Assembly: GCF_019635935.1 (NCBI RefSeq)
Contig: NZ_JAHBYN010000001.1
Location: forward strand, 1,733,501-1,797,500
Origin: Parvibaculum sp.
Lineage (GTDB): Bacteria; Pseudomonadota; Alphaproteobacteria; Parvibaculales; Parvibaculaceae
Direction of reading: 5' to 3'
DNA: 64,000 nt
The number at the start of each line of letters is the position of its first letter. Position 1 is the first letter of the stretch. The notes under the pieces are model-generated. The model saw only the letters and a list, made by a program, of their open reading frames with translations. It was not told the DNA's origin and did no database searches. The translations under genes and the position numbers were made by a program. Positions 52,285 through 61,865 of this stretch are shown here, one piece after another.

Positions 52285-52728
52285 ATGACAATCATGACAA
52301 TGCTCCTGCCCGAAAGCACCAACGCCGCCTATCGCGGCCATCCCGCCGCGCCCTGGGGGCTGACGGCGCTCGGCATATTGACGATCGTGCCCGGCGCGAT
52401 CCACGCTTTCCTGCCCGATGGCGGCGCCGGCGTGATTGCCGGGCTCGACCTGACGCATAACGCGACAACGATCATCGGCGTCTTTGCATGGGTCGGTGCG
52501 ACGCAGATCGTCTGGGGGCTGACAATGCTGGCGGTGTCGCTGCGCTACCGGAGCCTCGTGCCGCTGCTGCTGGCGCTGATCCTTGTCGAACGGACGATCA
52601 TCGCGCTCAACCAATGGGTTTTCAAACCGGGCGACGGGCCGGACCGCCCGCCGGAGGCCTATGCGACGCTTGCCGTCATTCCGGTCGTTGCGCTGTTGCT
52701 GACGCTGGCGTTGAAAAGACGGGCTTAA
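52285..52728 (+). CDS. Small four-helix membrane protein
   Basis: A 147-residue hydrophobic protein with about four membrane helices (LTALGILTIVPGAIHAFL, ATTIIGVFAWVGATQIVWGL, LVPLLLALILVERTI, LAVIPVVALLLTLAL). No known family recognised. Six bp after the sulfatase, so part of the same operon; a TTG-started frame at 52276 overlaps the sulfatase. Its last 4 bp overlap the convergent DsbA-like gene. Confidence 0.7.
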   Translation: MTIMTMLLPESTNAAYRGHPAAPWGLTALGILTIVPGAIHAFLPDGGAGVIAGLDLTHNATTIIGVFAWVGATQIVWGLTMLAVSLRYRSLVPLLLALILVERTIIALNQWVFKPGDGPDRPPEAYATLAVIPVVALLLTLALKRRA

Positions 52729-53879
52729 GATTTCTCGCAGGCCGCGCGCAATTCCTCCTCGACGACCCAGAGCCGGTCCTGACCCCAATGCATCGCACCG
52801 CCTTCGACGCGGAACGAGGGCACGCCCCAGGCGCCGCCGGCGAACATGTCGGTGCGGTTTTTCTCGGCGACGTCGCGCCATGACGGATCGGCCAGCGCTT
52901 TTTTGACAAAGGCTTGGTCGAGGCCCGCCCGCGCCGCGAGCCGCATGAGGCCGGCATCCGTCGCTGCATCAATACCCTCGGCGAAGACACCTTGCAGAAA
53001 GGATTGCGCGAAGGCGGCGCCCTTGCCCGCCGGGATCGCGTGATGCAGCACCGACAATCCGCGCTCGGCGCCGGCGCCGACGGGATCGGCGACGCGGCCG
53101 AAGGGCAGCCCGAGACGCTCGGCCTCGCGCTTGCAGTCGCGCACAATATAGAGCTGCTTGGCGAGCGGCACCGGCAGTCCACGCATCACCATCGGCAGCA
53201 CGAAGCGCCATTTGAGATCGGCGCCGTAATGCGCGGCAAGTTTGCTGACGCGCTCGATGGCCAGATAAGTGTAGGGACTACGGAAGGAGATGAAGGCTTC
53301 GAAGACAGGCTTGCGACCCGCATTCGCCACCGGCTTGAGCGTCACCTCGCGGCGCGGCGCGATGAAGCCTTTCGGCGCATCGGCGCGGCGGAAAGGCACG
53401 AGACGTTCTTCGAGAAAGTCGAGCCGGTCGAGACCCCAGTACCACTCGCCCTCGAAACAGAACACCGCACCGAGATAGTGGCCGAGCTTGCGGCGCAGGC
53501 GGTCGCCTTCGGCAAGCGCCCTGGGGCTCGCATCGGGCGCGAGCGCCGACACATCCGCATCGAGCGCGAAACCGGCAAGCCGCGCCGACAGGCCCGCGTC
53601 GCGAAGCCCATAGGCCTTCAGCATGTCGGGCTCCGGCGCCGCCGCCATGTCGGGCGGCGACACGGCATGGATCTCGACATCGGCATCGTAGCGCGCGCGG
53701 AGCAGCGGCACGGCCTGGATGGCGAGGGTGCTGTAGGGATCGCCCGCCTGATGGAAATAATGGATGACGGGCCGCCGCCCGGCGAGCCGCCGCTTCAGCG
53801 CGCGGACGCGCCGGCTAAGCGTCCGGAGACGCGAACTGGTGATCAACGAAGAAACCACCGTCGCAACCTTCGTCCGCAT
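52725..53879 (-). CDS. Tandem DsbA/HCCA-isomerase-like protein
   Basis: A 384-residue protein with two copies of the thioredoxin-like fold of 2-hydroxychromene-2-carboxylate isomerase. The first (about 36-180) starts HYFHQAGDPYSTLAIQAV and lacks a CxxC. The second (about 195-384) starts EAFISFRSPYTYLAIERV and contains LPMVMRGLPVPLAKQ, ALADPSWRDVAEKNRTDMFAGGAWGVPSFRV, the HCCA/DsbA pattern. Most members are single-domain, so the tandem form is unusual. It is convergent with the dehalogenase/sulfatase operon. Confidence 0.85.
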   Translation of the reverse strand: MRTKVATVVSSLITSSRLRTLSRRVRALKRRLAGRRPVIHYFHQAGDPYSTLAIQAVPLLRARYDADVEIHAVSPPDMAAAPEPDMLKAYGLRDAGLSARLAGFALDADVSALAPDASPRALAEGDRLRRKLGHYLGAVFCFEGEWYWGLDRLDFLEERLVPFRRADAPKGFIAPRREVTLKPVANAGRKPVFEAFISFRSPYTYLAIERVSKLAAHYGADLKWRFVLPMVMRGLPVPLAKQLYIVRDCKREAERLGLPFGRVADPVGAGAERGLSVLHHAIPAGKGAAFAQSFLQGVFAEGIDAATDAGLMRLAARAGLDQAFVKKALADPSWRDVAEKNRTDMFAGGAWGVPSFRVEGGAMHWGQDRLWVVEEELRAACEKS

Positions 53880-53897
53880 CCCGCGCTCCGATTAATT

Positions 53898-53918
53898 ATT
53901 GGCATTAATTATGCCAAT
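53898..53918. promoter_or_regulatory. Perfect operator-like inverted repeat before the DsbA-like gene
   Basis: ATTGGCAT-TAATT-ATGCCAAT is perfectly symmetric (8-bp arms, 5-bp spacer), 19 bp upstream of the DsbA-like start on the minus strand. A related but imperfect copy is at 49152-49173. Confidence 0.65.
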
Positions 53919-54019
53919 AGTGGCCAGCGGGCCCCCGCCTGTCAATCTCGGGGACGCCGCCGCCATGCATTTGCCGAATTGGCTTGTCTTTGGCGTGGCG
54001 CCGGGTATATTTTAATTAG

Positions 54020-56245
<2,226 letters not shown>

Positions 56246-56256
56246 CGCTTTAGCGA

Positions 56257-56305
56257 AGGCTCACAAACATGCGCCGTCCCCGGATCGTCCGGGGGCGGCG
56301 TTTTT
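56257..56305 (+). terminator. katG terminator (copy A of a repeat)
   Basis: A 13-bp stem CGCCGTCCCCGGA (56272-56284), TCG loop, TCCGGGGGCGGCG and five T. The block AGGCTC-CAAACA-GCGCCGT upstream is the same as at 58201-58251. Confidence 0.85.
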
Positions 56306-56360
56306 GTGGGGCAAGGCGCTGGCGTCACGCATCAAAGCTCTCCGCCCCGCCCTCGCGGAG

Positions 56361-56960
56361 CTACACGCTTCCCGCGGCAAGGCCACCGATCACTATACGC
56401 ATCAATGTCTGCAAGGCCGCCTCCTGATCGAGGCCGGCCTTTGCCGCTGCCTCGACATGCGCGGGATGAACGAAGACCGTAAAGGCGTCGCGGACGGCAC
56501 CCGCAGCCGCGTCGAGATCCATCGGGCCGAACTCTCCCCGCGCGACGCCGTCGGCGAGGATGAGGCGGATGAGCCCGGTCATACGGCGCGCATAGTCCAC
56601 GATGAGGTCCGGGCGCTCCTCCACGATGCGCCGATAAAGCGCATGCATCTCGGGATCGTTGCCGAACTTGGCGCGCTTGTTCCGGTGGAGCGTCAGGACA
56701 AGCGCCGCCAGCCGCTCGGCAGCGGGGCCATCCGCCTCGACGAAGGTTTCGGCGAGCGTGGCTTCCTCAGCCATGGTTGCGGCGGCGAGCGCGTCGAAGA
56801 TCTCGGCCTTGGACCGGAAGTGCCGGTATATCGCGGAATGAGACAGGCCCATCGCCTGAGCGATGTCGACCACGTTCGTCTTCGCGCCGCCAAAGCGGCG
56901 GATCAATTCCCTGGCTGTCTCCAGAATGCGGTCGCGCTGGTTTGGAAGGGCATTTTCCAT
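56361..56960 (-). CDS. TetR-family regulator (divergent from an epimerase)
   Basis: A 199-residue repressor. The helix-turn-helix is TNVVDIAQAMGLSHSAIYRHFRSK (residues about 28-51), and the rest is a typical TetR ligand-binding domain. The ATG at 56960 starts the domain; an in-frame open frame extends far upstream over the epimerase region and is not believable. It probably controls itself and the divergent dehydrogenase through the operator at 56999-57014. Confidence 0.88.
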   Translation of the reverse strand: MENALPNQRDRILETARELIRRFGGAKTNVVDIAQAMGLSHSAIYRHFRSKAEIFDALAAATMAEEATLAETFVEADGPAAERLAALVLTLHRNKRAKFGNDPEMHALYRRIVEERPDLIVDYARRMTGLIRLILADGVARGEFGPMDLDAAAGAVRDAFTVFVHPAHVEAAAKAGLDQEAALQTLMRIVIGGLAAGSV

Positions 56961-56998
56961 GGGCGCTGATCTAAGCCAAAAGAGCCGCAAGAGGCAAC

Positions 56999-57014
56999 AT
57001 GTAACAAAATACAT
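56999..57014. promoter_or_regulatory. TetR operator-like palindrome
   Basis: ATGTA-ACAAAA-TACAT is a perfect 5-bp inverted repeat with a 6-bp spacer, in the middle of the 117-bp divergent intergenic region. This is the expected place for a TetR site. Confidence 0.55.
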
Positions 57015-57077
57015 TTTTTGTCTTGTGTTCTCGGCCTTCGGCTGCGATGGTTGCCCCGCAATCAAGGGAGAACCGCC

Positions 57078-58127
57078 ATGACATCGCCTTACAACGCTCC
57101 AACCAGCCGCACAGTACTCGTCACCGGAGGGTCCGGATTTGTGGGCGGCCATCTGATCGCGCGCCTGCGCGAGGTCGGCTGGCAGGTGCGCGGCATCGGC
57201 CGGTCGGCAGCGAGCCGGGCCGCCGTGGCGGCACAGGGTGCCGAGCCCTGGGATGCCGACCTCGCCGACCCTGCCGCACTCGAGCGCGCGATGGCGGGCG
57301 TGGACACGGTCTTCCACGTTGCGGCGCATTTCAAACTCTGGGGGCCGCGCCGTCTCTTTCGCGCGATGAATGTCGCGGGCACCCGCAATGTGGTGTCCGC
57401 CGCCCAGCGCGCAGGCGTCCGGCGCGTCGTCTATGTCAGCGCCGCGGCTGTTGTCATGGGTCGTCCCGAACCGCAGCGCGCCGTGACCGAGGACCTGCCG
57501 CTGCGCCGGATGGGTTTCGCTCCCTATTCCACGAGCAAGGCCGAGGCGGAAAAGATTCTCCGGGCCGCAAACGGCCGCCGCAAGGGGTTCTCGACCGTCG
57601 CGATCCGTCCGCCCTTCATCTGGGGACCGGACATGCCGGCACTCGACCATATGGTGGAAACGGTAAGGGGCGGGCAATTCCAGTGGGTCGCTGGCGGCGG
57701 GCAGGCACTGTCGACCTGCCATGTGGACAATCTCTGCCACGCGCTGATTCTGGCGGCCGACCACGGAGAGGACGGCGCCGCCTATTTCGTATCGGACGGT
57801 GCCGACACCACGCTGAAGACTTTTCTGACCCGCCTCTTTACGAGCCGCGGTGTCACGCCGAATGACCGTACCGTGTCCTTCGGGCTCGCCTGGACGATGG
57901 CGGGCGTCATGGGTACGGCATGGCGCCTCCTGCGCCTGAAGGGTGAGCCGCCGATCACCCGGCAAATGCTGCGGCTGATCGGCAAGGACTTCACGCTCGA
58001 TATCTCAAAGGCGCGGACAGAGCTCGGCTATGCACCGGTCCTGACGCCCGAAGACGGATTCCGCATGATGACAAACCCCGCGTCCGGCTCCAGCGCGACC
58101 GCATCCTCACACGTCCATGCCGGCTAG
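57078..58127 (+). CDS. NAD-dependent epimerase/dehydratase (3-beta-HSD-like)
   Basis: A 349-residue extended SDR. The NAD-binding GGSGFVGG is at 17-24 and the catalytic S121, Y150 and K154 (YSTSK) are present. GPDMPALDHMVETVRGGQFQWVAGGGQALSTCHVDNLCHA near 195-235 is the 3-beta-hydroxysteroid dehydrogenase/isomerase-like layout. Substrate unknown. AAGGGAG precedes the ATG at 57078. Divergent from its TetR regulator. Confidence 0.88.
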   Translation: MTSPYNAPTSRTVLVTGGSGFVGGHLIARLREVGWQVRGIGRSAASRAAVAAQGAEPWDADLADPAALERAMAGVDTVFHVAAHFKLWGPRRLFRAMNVAGTRNVVSAAQRAGVRRVVYVSAAAVVMGRPEPQRAVTEDLPLRRMGFAPYSTSKAEAEKILRAANGRRKGFSTVAIRPPFIWGPDMPALDHMVETVRGGQFQWVAGGGQALSTCHVDNLCHALILAADHGEDGAAYFVSDGADTTLKTFLTRLFTSRGVTPNDRTVSFGLAWTMAGVMGTAWRLLRLKGEPPITRQMLRLIGKDFTLDISKARTELGYAPVLTPEDGFRMMTNPASGSSATASSHVHAG

Positions 58128-58200
58128 TCTTGCAGCTATGCAGACGACCGCTGGCGCCGAAGGAACGCTGGCCGAAACTCGCCGCGCTGCGCGCACGCCG

Positions 58201-58251
58201 AGGCTCGCAAACAAGCGCCGTTCCCGGATCATCCGGAGACGGTGGGTTTTT
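58201..58251 (+). terminator. Second copy of the katG terminator repeat
   Basis: AGGCTCGCAAACAAGCGCCG and the following TTCCCGGATCATCCGGAGACG match the katG terminator block with only a few changes, and the stem is partly preserved (including a G-T pair). It lies 74 bp after the epimerase stop. Together with the first copy it brackets the TetR and epimerase genes. Confidence 0.8.
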
Positions 58252-58622
58252 GCTTTGAGACAGAAAATTGCACCGATTTACCGCGATGCGGGATAGACAC
58301 GCCTGCATTGACCTTGCAACGCATCACCATAACCTTCATCACATATCATTACGCTGCCCGTCCAACGATCAAGCACCACAACAGCGCGCGGACTCGAAAC
58401 GTGGGACCAGACACTTCACAACGAAGCATGTGGAAGAATACCAAGACTGCAGTAAAGCACGCAGCAGTTAGCACGCCCCTCGTCCAGCCGACCACAACGC
58501 TCCCCTCCCGCTTTCTTTCGATCAATCTTTCAACTACTCAGACTACCATTGGCGGCACAAATCAGAGGCGTGGGGTTGGCGAAAGCAGACGTTGGCGCTA
58601 TTCCGGTAACAACTGATCGGCC
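58252..58622. other. AT-richer stretch without a convincing gene
   Basis: About 370 bp. It is noticeably less GC-rich than its neighbours. Short ORFs exist (for example 58242-58616), but they lack a plausible domain or ribosome site. I see no RNA gene, and call it non-coding DNA or a degraded fragment. Confidence 0.5.
58569..58597. repeat. Imperfect direct repeat, copy 1 (flanks the 58623 gene)
   Basis: GCGTGGGGTTGGCGAAAGCA followed by GACGTTGGC resembles the segment at 59313-59343 (GCGTGTGGGATTGGCGAAAA then CAGGCTTTGGC), with two gaps and a few changes over about 30 bases. Confidence 0.4.
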
Positions 58623-59114
58623 TCACGGTTGCTGCTTGAGGTGCTTCGAGCCTTTCTCATCAGCGTATCGGCGCAAGGCTTCATCCATAACAATGCCAAG
58701 CCGCAGTGCGTCCTGATAACGGTTGAATACCCTAGGAGACTCTACCATCATTTCGTCACGCGCAGCGCGCACCCGCATAACCGGATCAATATCTGGGCTG
58801 TCAGCGATCCGTCGGAAATAGTCTGCCGCGGACTCTACATACTGCCACGGCGCTGGGTATTCCGCTTGTTGGAGAGCCTGAACCACGCGACTTTCGATAC
58901 CCTTCCGGCCAACAACGAAGGTGATCCAGTCGCGTACCGAGTTCTTCATCCATAAAAGCATCGCGGCCACCTGAATGCCGACAAGCCAGACAAAGAAGCT
59001 AGAGGTATCTCCTCCCGTTAATTTGTTGATGCCGAATGCAACGCCTGCTTCGTAAATCAACGCTATGCCCAATCCAATTGCAGTTTGTCGCCTGATCTGC
59101 GCCCCGATTTGCAT
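58623..59114 (-). CDS. Hypothetical protein with two N-terminal helices
   Basis: A 163-residue protein I do not recognise. Two hydrophobic segments (about 13-32 TAIGLGIALIYEAGVAFGIN and 40-55 FFVWLVGIQVAAMLLW) are followed by a soluble, charged C-terminal domain. Codon usage is less GC-rich than its neighbours. The ATG at 59114 has a GAGGGAAG site; a longer GTG-started frame from 59135 is less likely. It lies alone between the terminator copy and the tRNA gene. Confidence 0.6.
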   Translation of the reverse strand: MQIGAQIRRQTAIGLGIALIYEAGVAFGINKLTGGDTSSFFVWLVGIQVAAMLLWMKNSVRDWITFVVGRKGIESRVVQALQQAEYPAPWQYVESAADYFRRIADSPDIDPVMRVRAARDEMMVESPRVFNRYQDALRLGIVMDEALRRYADEKGSKHLKQQP

Positions 59115-59312
59115 GTGCTTCCCTCGGTTAAACACGAAAAAACGGAAACCAGCTTGTCATACACGGCGCGCTGCACCAGCAGAGGATTCGATTGGCTCCT
59201 TAGGATTTTTTGGCAAATTTCGAGGCAAGCCGTGACAGTGTGGCGATAAAGCGGAGGATGCCGTCCTTGGTTTTCATTTAAAAGCAAGTGCTTGCGATAT
59301 CTAACTGGTGAA

Positions 59313-59343
59313 GCGTGTGGGATTGGCGAAAACAGGCTTTGGC
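59313..59343. repeat. Imperfect direct repeat, copy 2
   Basis: GCGTGTGGGATTGGCGAAAA followed by CAGGCTTTGGC; partner of 58569-58597. It overlaps the first hairpin of the cluster below. Confidence 0.4.
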
Positions 59344-59419
59344 CTGTTTTCGTCCTTGGCCTGACGGCCGGCGGATCGAACGGCGGAGCCGTTCGCCCCA
59401 AAACGCTGGCGCGTTTTGT
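59327..59419. repeat. Cluster of three hairpins beyond the tRNA-Ser terminator
   Basis: Three perfect stem-loops in 93 bp: CGAAAACAGGC/GCCTGTTTTCG (59327-59352), CGAACGGC/GCCGTTCG (59377-59395) and CAAAACGC/GCGTTTTG (59400-59419). Their role is unknown; they may be transcription barriers or part of a mosaic repeat. Confidence 0.7.
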
Positions 59420-59450
59420 CGAACATGGGTTCTCGCCGCATCCGCACTTC

Positions 59451-59489
59451 CGCCACTAAAAAGGGCCCCTGTTAAGGGGCCCTTTTTAG
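59451..59489 (-). terminator. Terminator of tRNA-Ser
   Basis: AGGGGCCC and GGGCCCCT with T runs form a long stem (about 20 bp, one unpaired A/T) with a GTTA loop, starting at the CCA end of the tRNA on the minus strand. It ends 59451-59489 with T's on the minus strand. Confidence 0.8.
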
Positions 59490-59579
<90 letters not shown>

Positions 59580-59735
59580 GCAGAGGACGGACGGATTTGG
59601 GATTGCCGCCCGCATGGTCGAAACGGCGCGGAATGTAAACGCCGCGCGGCCCCCGCACAAGACCGGATCGGGACGGAAAAAGGGAAAGCCGGGCAAGGCT
59701 TAGGCAGGAATCGCGCGGCCTGCTAGACTGCGGCC

Positions 59736-60491
59736 ATGAGCGGCACCGACACCGGACACAACGAGACCCCGAAGCCCAAGGCCCGCGTGGCCGCCGCCTG
59801 GGCGGTTCATGCCTTCACGGCATCGGGCGTCGTGACCGGCCTTCTGGCGATCGCGGCGCTGATTGCGGGCGATTTGCGCCTCGCGCTCTTGTGGCTGGGG
59901 GCCGCCCTCATCATCGACGGTTTCGACGGGCCGATGGCCCGCAAGGTCCGTGTGACCGAATATGCGCCGCGCTTCGACGGCGCCGTGCTCGACCTCGTGA
60001 TCGACTACCTGACCTATACGGTGATCCCGGCGCTGCTGATCTACCGTTTCGGCATGGTGCCGCCCGGCTGGGAAATCCCGGCCGCCGCCTTCATCATGAC
60101 GACCTCGCTCTATTGCTTCGGCAACCGCGAGATGAAGACGAAGGACAATTATTTCTCGGGCTTCCCGGCCGTCTGGAACCTGGTGGTGCTTTATTTCTTC
60201 ATTGCCGGCACCGGCCAATGGGCCAATCTGGCGATGATCGCCGGGCTCGGCATCCTGACCTTCGTGCCGCTGAAATTCGTTCACCCGTTCCGGGTCGAGG
60301 CGTTGCGCCCGCTGACGCTGGCCATGACGGCGCTGTGGACCGGGCTGACGCTCTGGCTGGTGCTGGCGAGCAGCCCGGCGCTGGCCCCCGCCGAGGCCGC
60401 GCCCGCGGCTTTCTGGGCCTTCTGGGCGGTCTCGCTCTATTTTCTGGCGCTCTGTGCCCTGCGCACCCTGCAGGACGCGAAAAGCGGCTGA
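59736..60491 (+). CDS. pcs: Phosphatidylcholine synthase
   Basis: A 251-residue integral membrane enzyme that condenses choline with CDP-diacylglycerol to make phosphatidylcholine. The modified CDP-alcohol motif DG-x2-AR-x12-G-x3-D-x3-D is present as D64-G65...A68-R69...G82...D86...D90; the 12-residue spacing is the Pcs-type variant rather than the usual 8. VHAFTASG at 24-31 is another Pcs feature. About 7-8 membrane helices. No partner gene; the ribosomal operon follows. Confidence 0.92.
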   Translation: MSGTDTGHNETPKPKARVAAAWAVHAFTASGVVTGLLAIAALIAGDLRLALLWLGAALIIDGFDGPMARKVRVTEYAPRFDGAVLDLVIDYLTYTVIPALLIYRFGMVPPGWEIPAAAFIMTTSLYCFGNREMKTKDNYFSGFPAVWNLVVLYFFIAGTGQWANLAMIAGLGILTFVPLKFVHPFRVEALRPLTLAMTALWTGLTLWLVLASSPALAPAEAAPAAFWAFWAVSLYFLALCALRTLQDAKSG

Positions 60492-60520
60492 AAAGCCCTG
60501 AAATCAAGCCCTTCCGCGGC

Positions 60521-60548
60521 TTGACACCCGGTCTTCCCCCTGTATATT
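60521..60548 (+). promoter_or_regulatory. Sigma-70-type promoter of the rplU-rpmA operon
   Basis: TTGACA (60521-60526), 16-bp spacer, TATATT (60543-60548). The leader begins shortly after and holds the attenuator-like hairpin. Strong match for a housekeeping promoter. Confidence 0.8.
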
Positions 60549-60561
60549 GCCCGCCAATTCG

Positions 60562-60601
60562 GCCCGTGCCGCTTTCAACAGGCGGCGCGTCGGGCTTTTT
60601 T
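60562..60601 (+). promoter_or_regulatory. Attenuator-like hairpin in the rplU leader
   Basis: GCCCG-TGCCGC (60562-60572) pairs with GCGGCG and CGGGC (60582-60595), with a 3-base bulge, and is followed by six T. It sits between the promoter and the L21 start, so it can end transcription before rplU unless prevented. Autogenous control by L21 or a related protein is a plausible reading. Confidence 0.65.
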
Positions 60602-60622
60602 CGTTACATGGTGGATTTAGCG

Positions 60623-60934
60623 ATGTTCGCAGTCATCCGGACCGGCGGCAAACAATACAAGGTCGCAAAAGACGATCTTCTCGAAATCGAGAAGATCGAA
60701 GCGAAGGCCGGCGACAAGATCGACCTCGGCGATGTGCTGATGGTCGGCGGCGAAGGCGCGCCGAAGGTCGGCAGCCCCATCGTCGCGGGCGCCAAGGTGA
60801 AGGCCGAAGTGGTCGAGCAGACCCGCGGGCCGAAGCTGACGATCTTCAAGAAGCGCCGCCGTCAGAATTATCGCCGCAAGAACGGCCATCGCCAGGATCT
60901 GACGCTGGTCAAGATCCTCGACATTGCCGGCTGA
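60623..60934 (+). CDS. rplU: 50S ribosomal protein L21
   Basis: A 103-residue ribosomal protein; [14 protein letters not shown] at the start and [18 protein letters not shown] with LTLVKILDI at the end are the full L21 pattern. The 21-base gap to rpmA gives a compact two-gene operon. An ATG at 60623 is set by the conserved N-terminus. Confidence 0.98.
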   Translation: MFAVIRTGGKQYKVAKDDLLEIEKIEAKAGDKIDLGDVLMVGGEGAPKVGSPIVAGAKVKAEVVEQTRGPKLTIFKKRRRQNYRRKNGHRQDLTLVKILDIAG

Positions 60935-60954
60935 GCGGCAGGGAGTAGAGACAA

Positions 60955-61233
60955 ATGGCTCATAAAAAGGCAGGCGGTTCCTCCCGCAACGGTCGCGACA
61001 GCGCCGGCCGCCGTCTCGGCGTCAAGAAGTTCGGCGGCGAGAACGTTCTCGCCGGCAACATCATCGTGCGCCAGCGCGGCACCAAGGTGCATCCGGGCGA
61101 AAATGTCGGCATCGGCAAGGATCACACGATCTTCGCGACCCGCGAGGGCACCGTCGAGTTTCGCAAGCGCCGCAACGGCCGCGCCTTCGTGTCGGTCGTC
61201 CCGGCGGCCATGCCGTCGAACGCGGCGGATTGA
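60955..61233 (+). CDS. rpmA: 50S ribosomal protein L27
   Basis: A 92-residue ribosomal protein beginning [16 protein letters not shown], followed by [14 protein letters not shown] and [26 protein letters not shown], the complete L27 pattern. Second gene of the rplU-rpmA operon, with a terminator 48 bp after the stop. Confidence 0.98.
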   Translation: MAHKKAGGSSRNGRDSAGRRLGVKKFGGENVLAGNIIVRQRGTKVHPGENVGIGKDHTIFATREGTVEFRKRRNGRAFVSVVPAAMPSNAAD

Positions 61234-61280
61234 TCGCGGGGTGAACGCCACCTCGCAAAGGTGGCGACCATCGAAATACG

Positions 61281-61311
61281 AAAGGGAGATGGACCGCCAT
61301 CTCCCTTTTTT
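61281..61311 (+). terminator. Terminator of the rplU-rpmA operon
   Basis: AAAGGGAGATGG (61281-61292), loop ACCG, CCATCTCCCTTT (61297-61308), then T's. A perfect 12-bp stem, just before the GNAT gene, whose start is 29 bp downstream. Confidence 0.85.
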
Positions 61312-61339
61312 CGTGCCCTTTCGGGGTTGGAGGATCCCG

Positions 61340-61864
61340 ATGCAGGAAGAGTTGAAAACGGAAAGGCTGCTGCTGCGGCCGCTGCGCGAAACGGATGCCG
61401 AGAGGCTCGCAGCGCTCGCCGACAACTGGAACGTCGCCCGGATGCTTTCGCGCATGCCCTTTCCCTACACGCTCGACATGGCGCATGAATGGATCGGCAA
61501 GCAGACCGCCTTGCGCGCCGGGGGCGAGGAACACGCCTATGCGCTCGACCTCGACGGCGATTTCATCGGCAGTTGCGGCGTGCAGGTCCATGCCGACGGC
61601 ACGCATGAAATCGGCTACTGGGTGGGCGAGCCTTACTGGAACAAGGGCTATGCGAGCGAAGCGGGCGCGGCCGTGCTTGCCGCCGCCGTCGCGCGCTTCG
61701 GCGCGGCGACGCTGATCTCGGGCCACTTCGCCGAGAACCATGCCTCGGGCCGTGTGCTGACCAAACTCGGCTTCCGCTATACTGGCGAGGAGCAACGCTG
61801 GTGCCTGGCGCGGCAGGAAAAGGTGCATTGCCTGACCATGCGGCTGGCGCGGATGGACGTGTGA
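61340..61864 (+). CDS. GNAT-family N-acetyltransferase (RimJ/RimL-like)
   Basis: A 174-residue acetyltransferase of the RimJ-type: [20 protein letters not shown] at the start, [18 protein letters not shown] (acetyl-CoA binding site) near 93-110, and [14 protein letters not shown] near 132-145. It transfers acetyl from acetyl-CoA, target unknown. The ATG at 61340 (GGAGGA site) is set by the domain; a frame open from 61103 upstream is not coding. It ends 1 bp before obgE. Confidence 0.9.
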   Translation: MQEELKTERLLLRPLRETDAERLAALADNWNVARMLSRMPFPYTLDMAHEWIGKQTALRAGGEEHAYALDLDGDFIGSCGVQVHADGTHEIGYWVGEPYWNKGYASEAGAAVLAAAVARFGAATLISGHFAENHASGRVLTKLGFRYTGEEQRWCLARQEKVHCLTMRLARMDV

Positions 61865-61865
61865 G

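Noticed and set aside
56361..57965. Apparent 534-codon TetR with a long N-terminal extension
   Set aside because: The first ~330 codons lie antisense to the epimerase and show no domain; the TetR domain begins at the ATG at 56960.
58242..58616. Possible small gene (124 codons) in the AT-richer stretch
   Set aside because: No ribosome site, no recognised fold, and a competing overlapping frame (58268-58471) of equal quality. I call the stretch non-coding.
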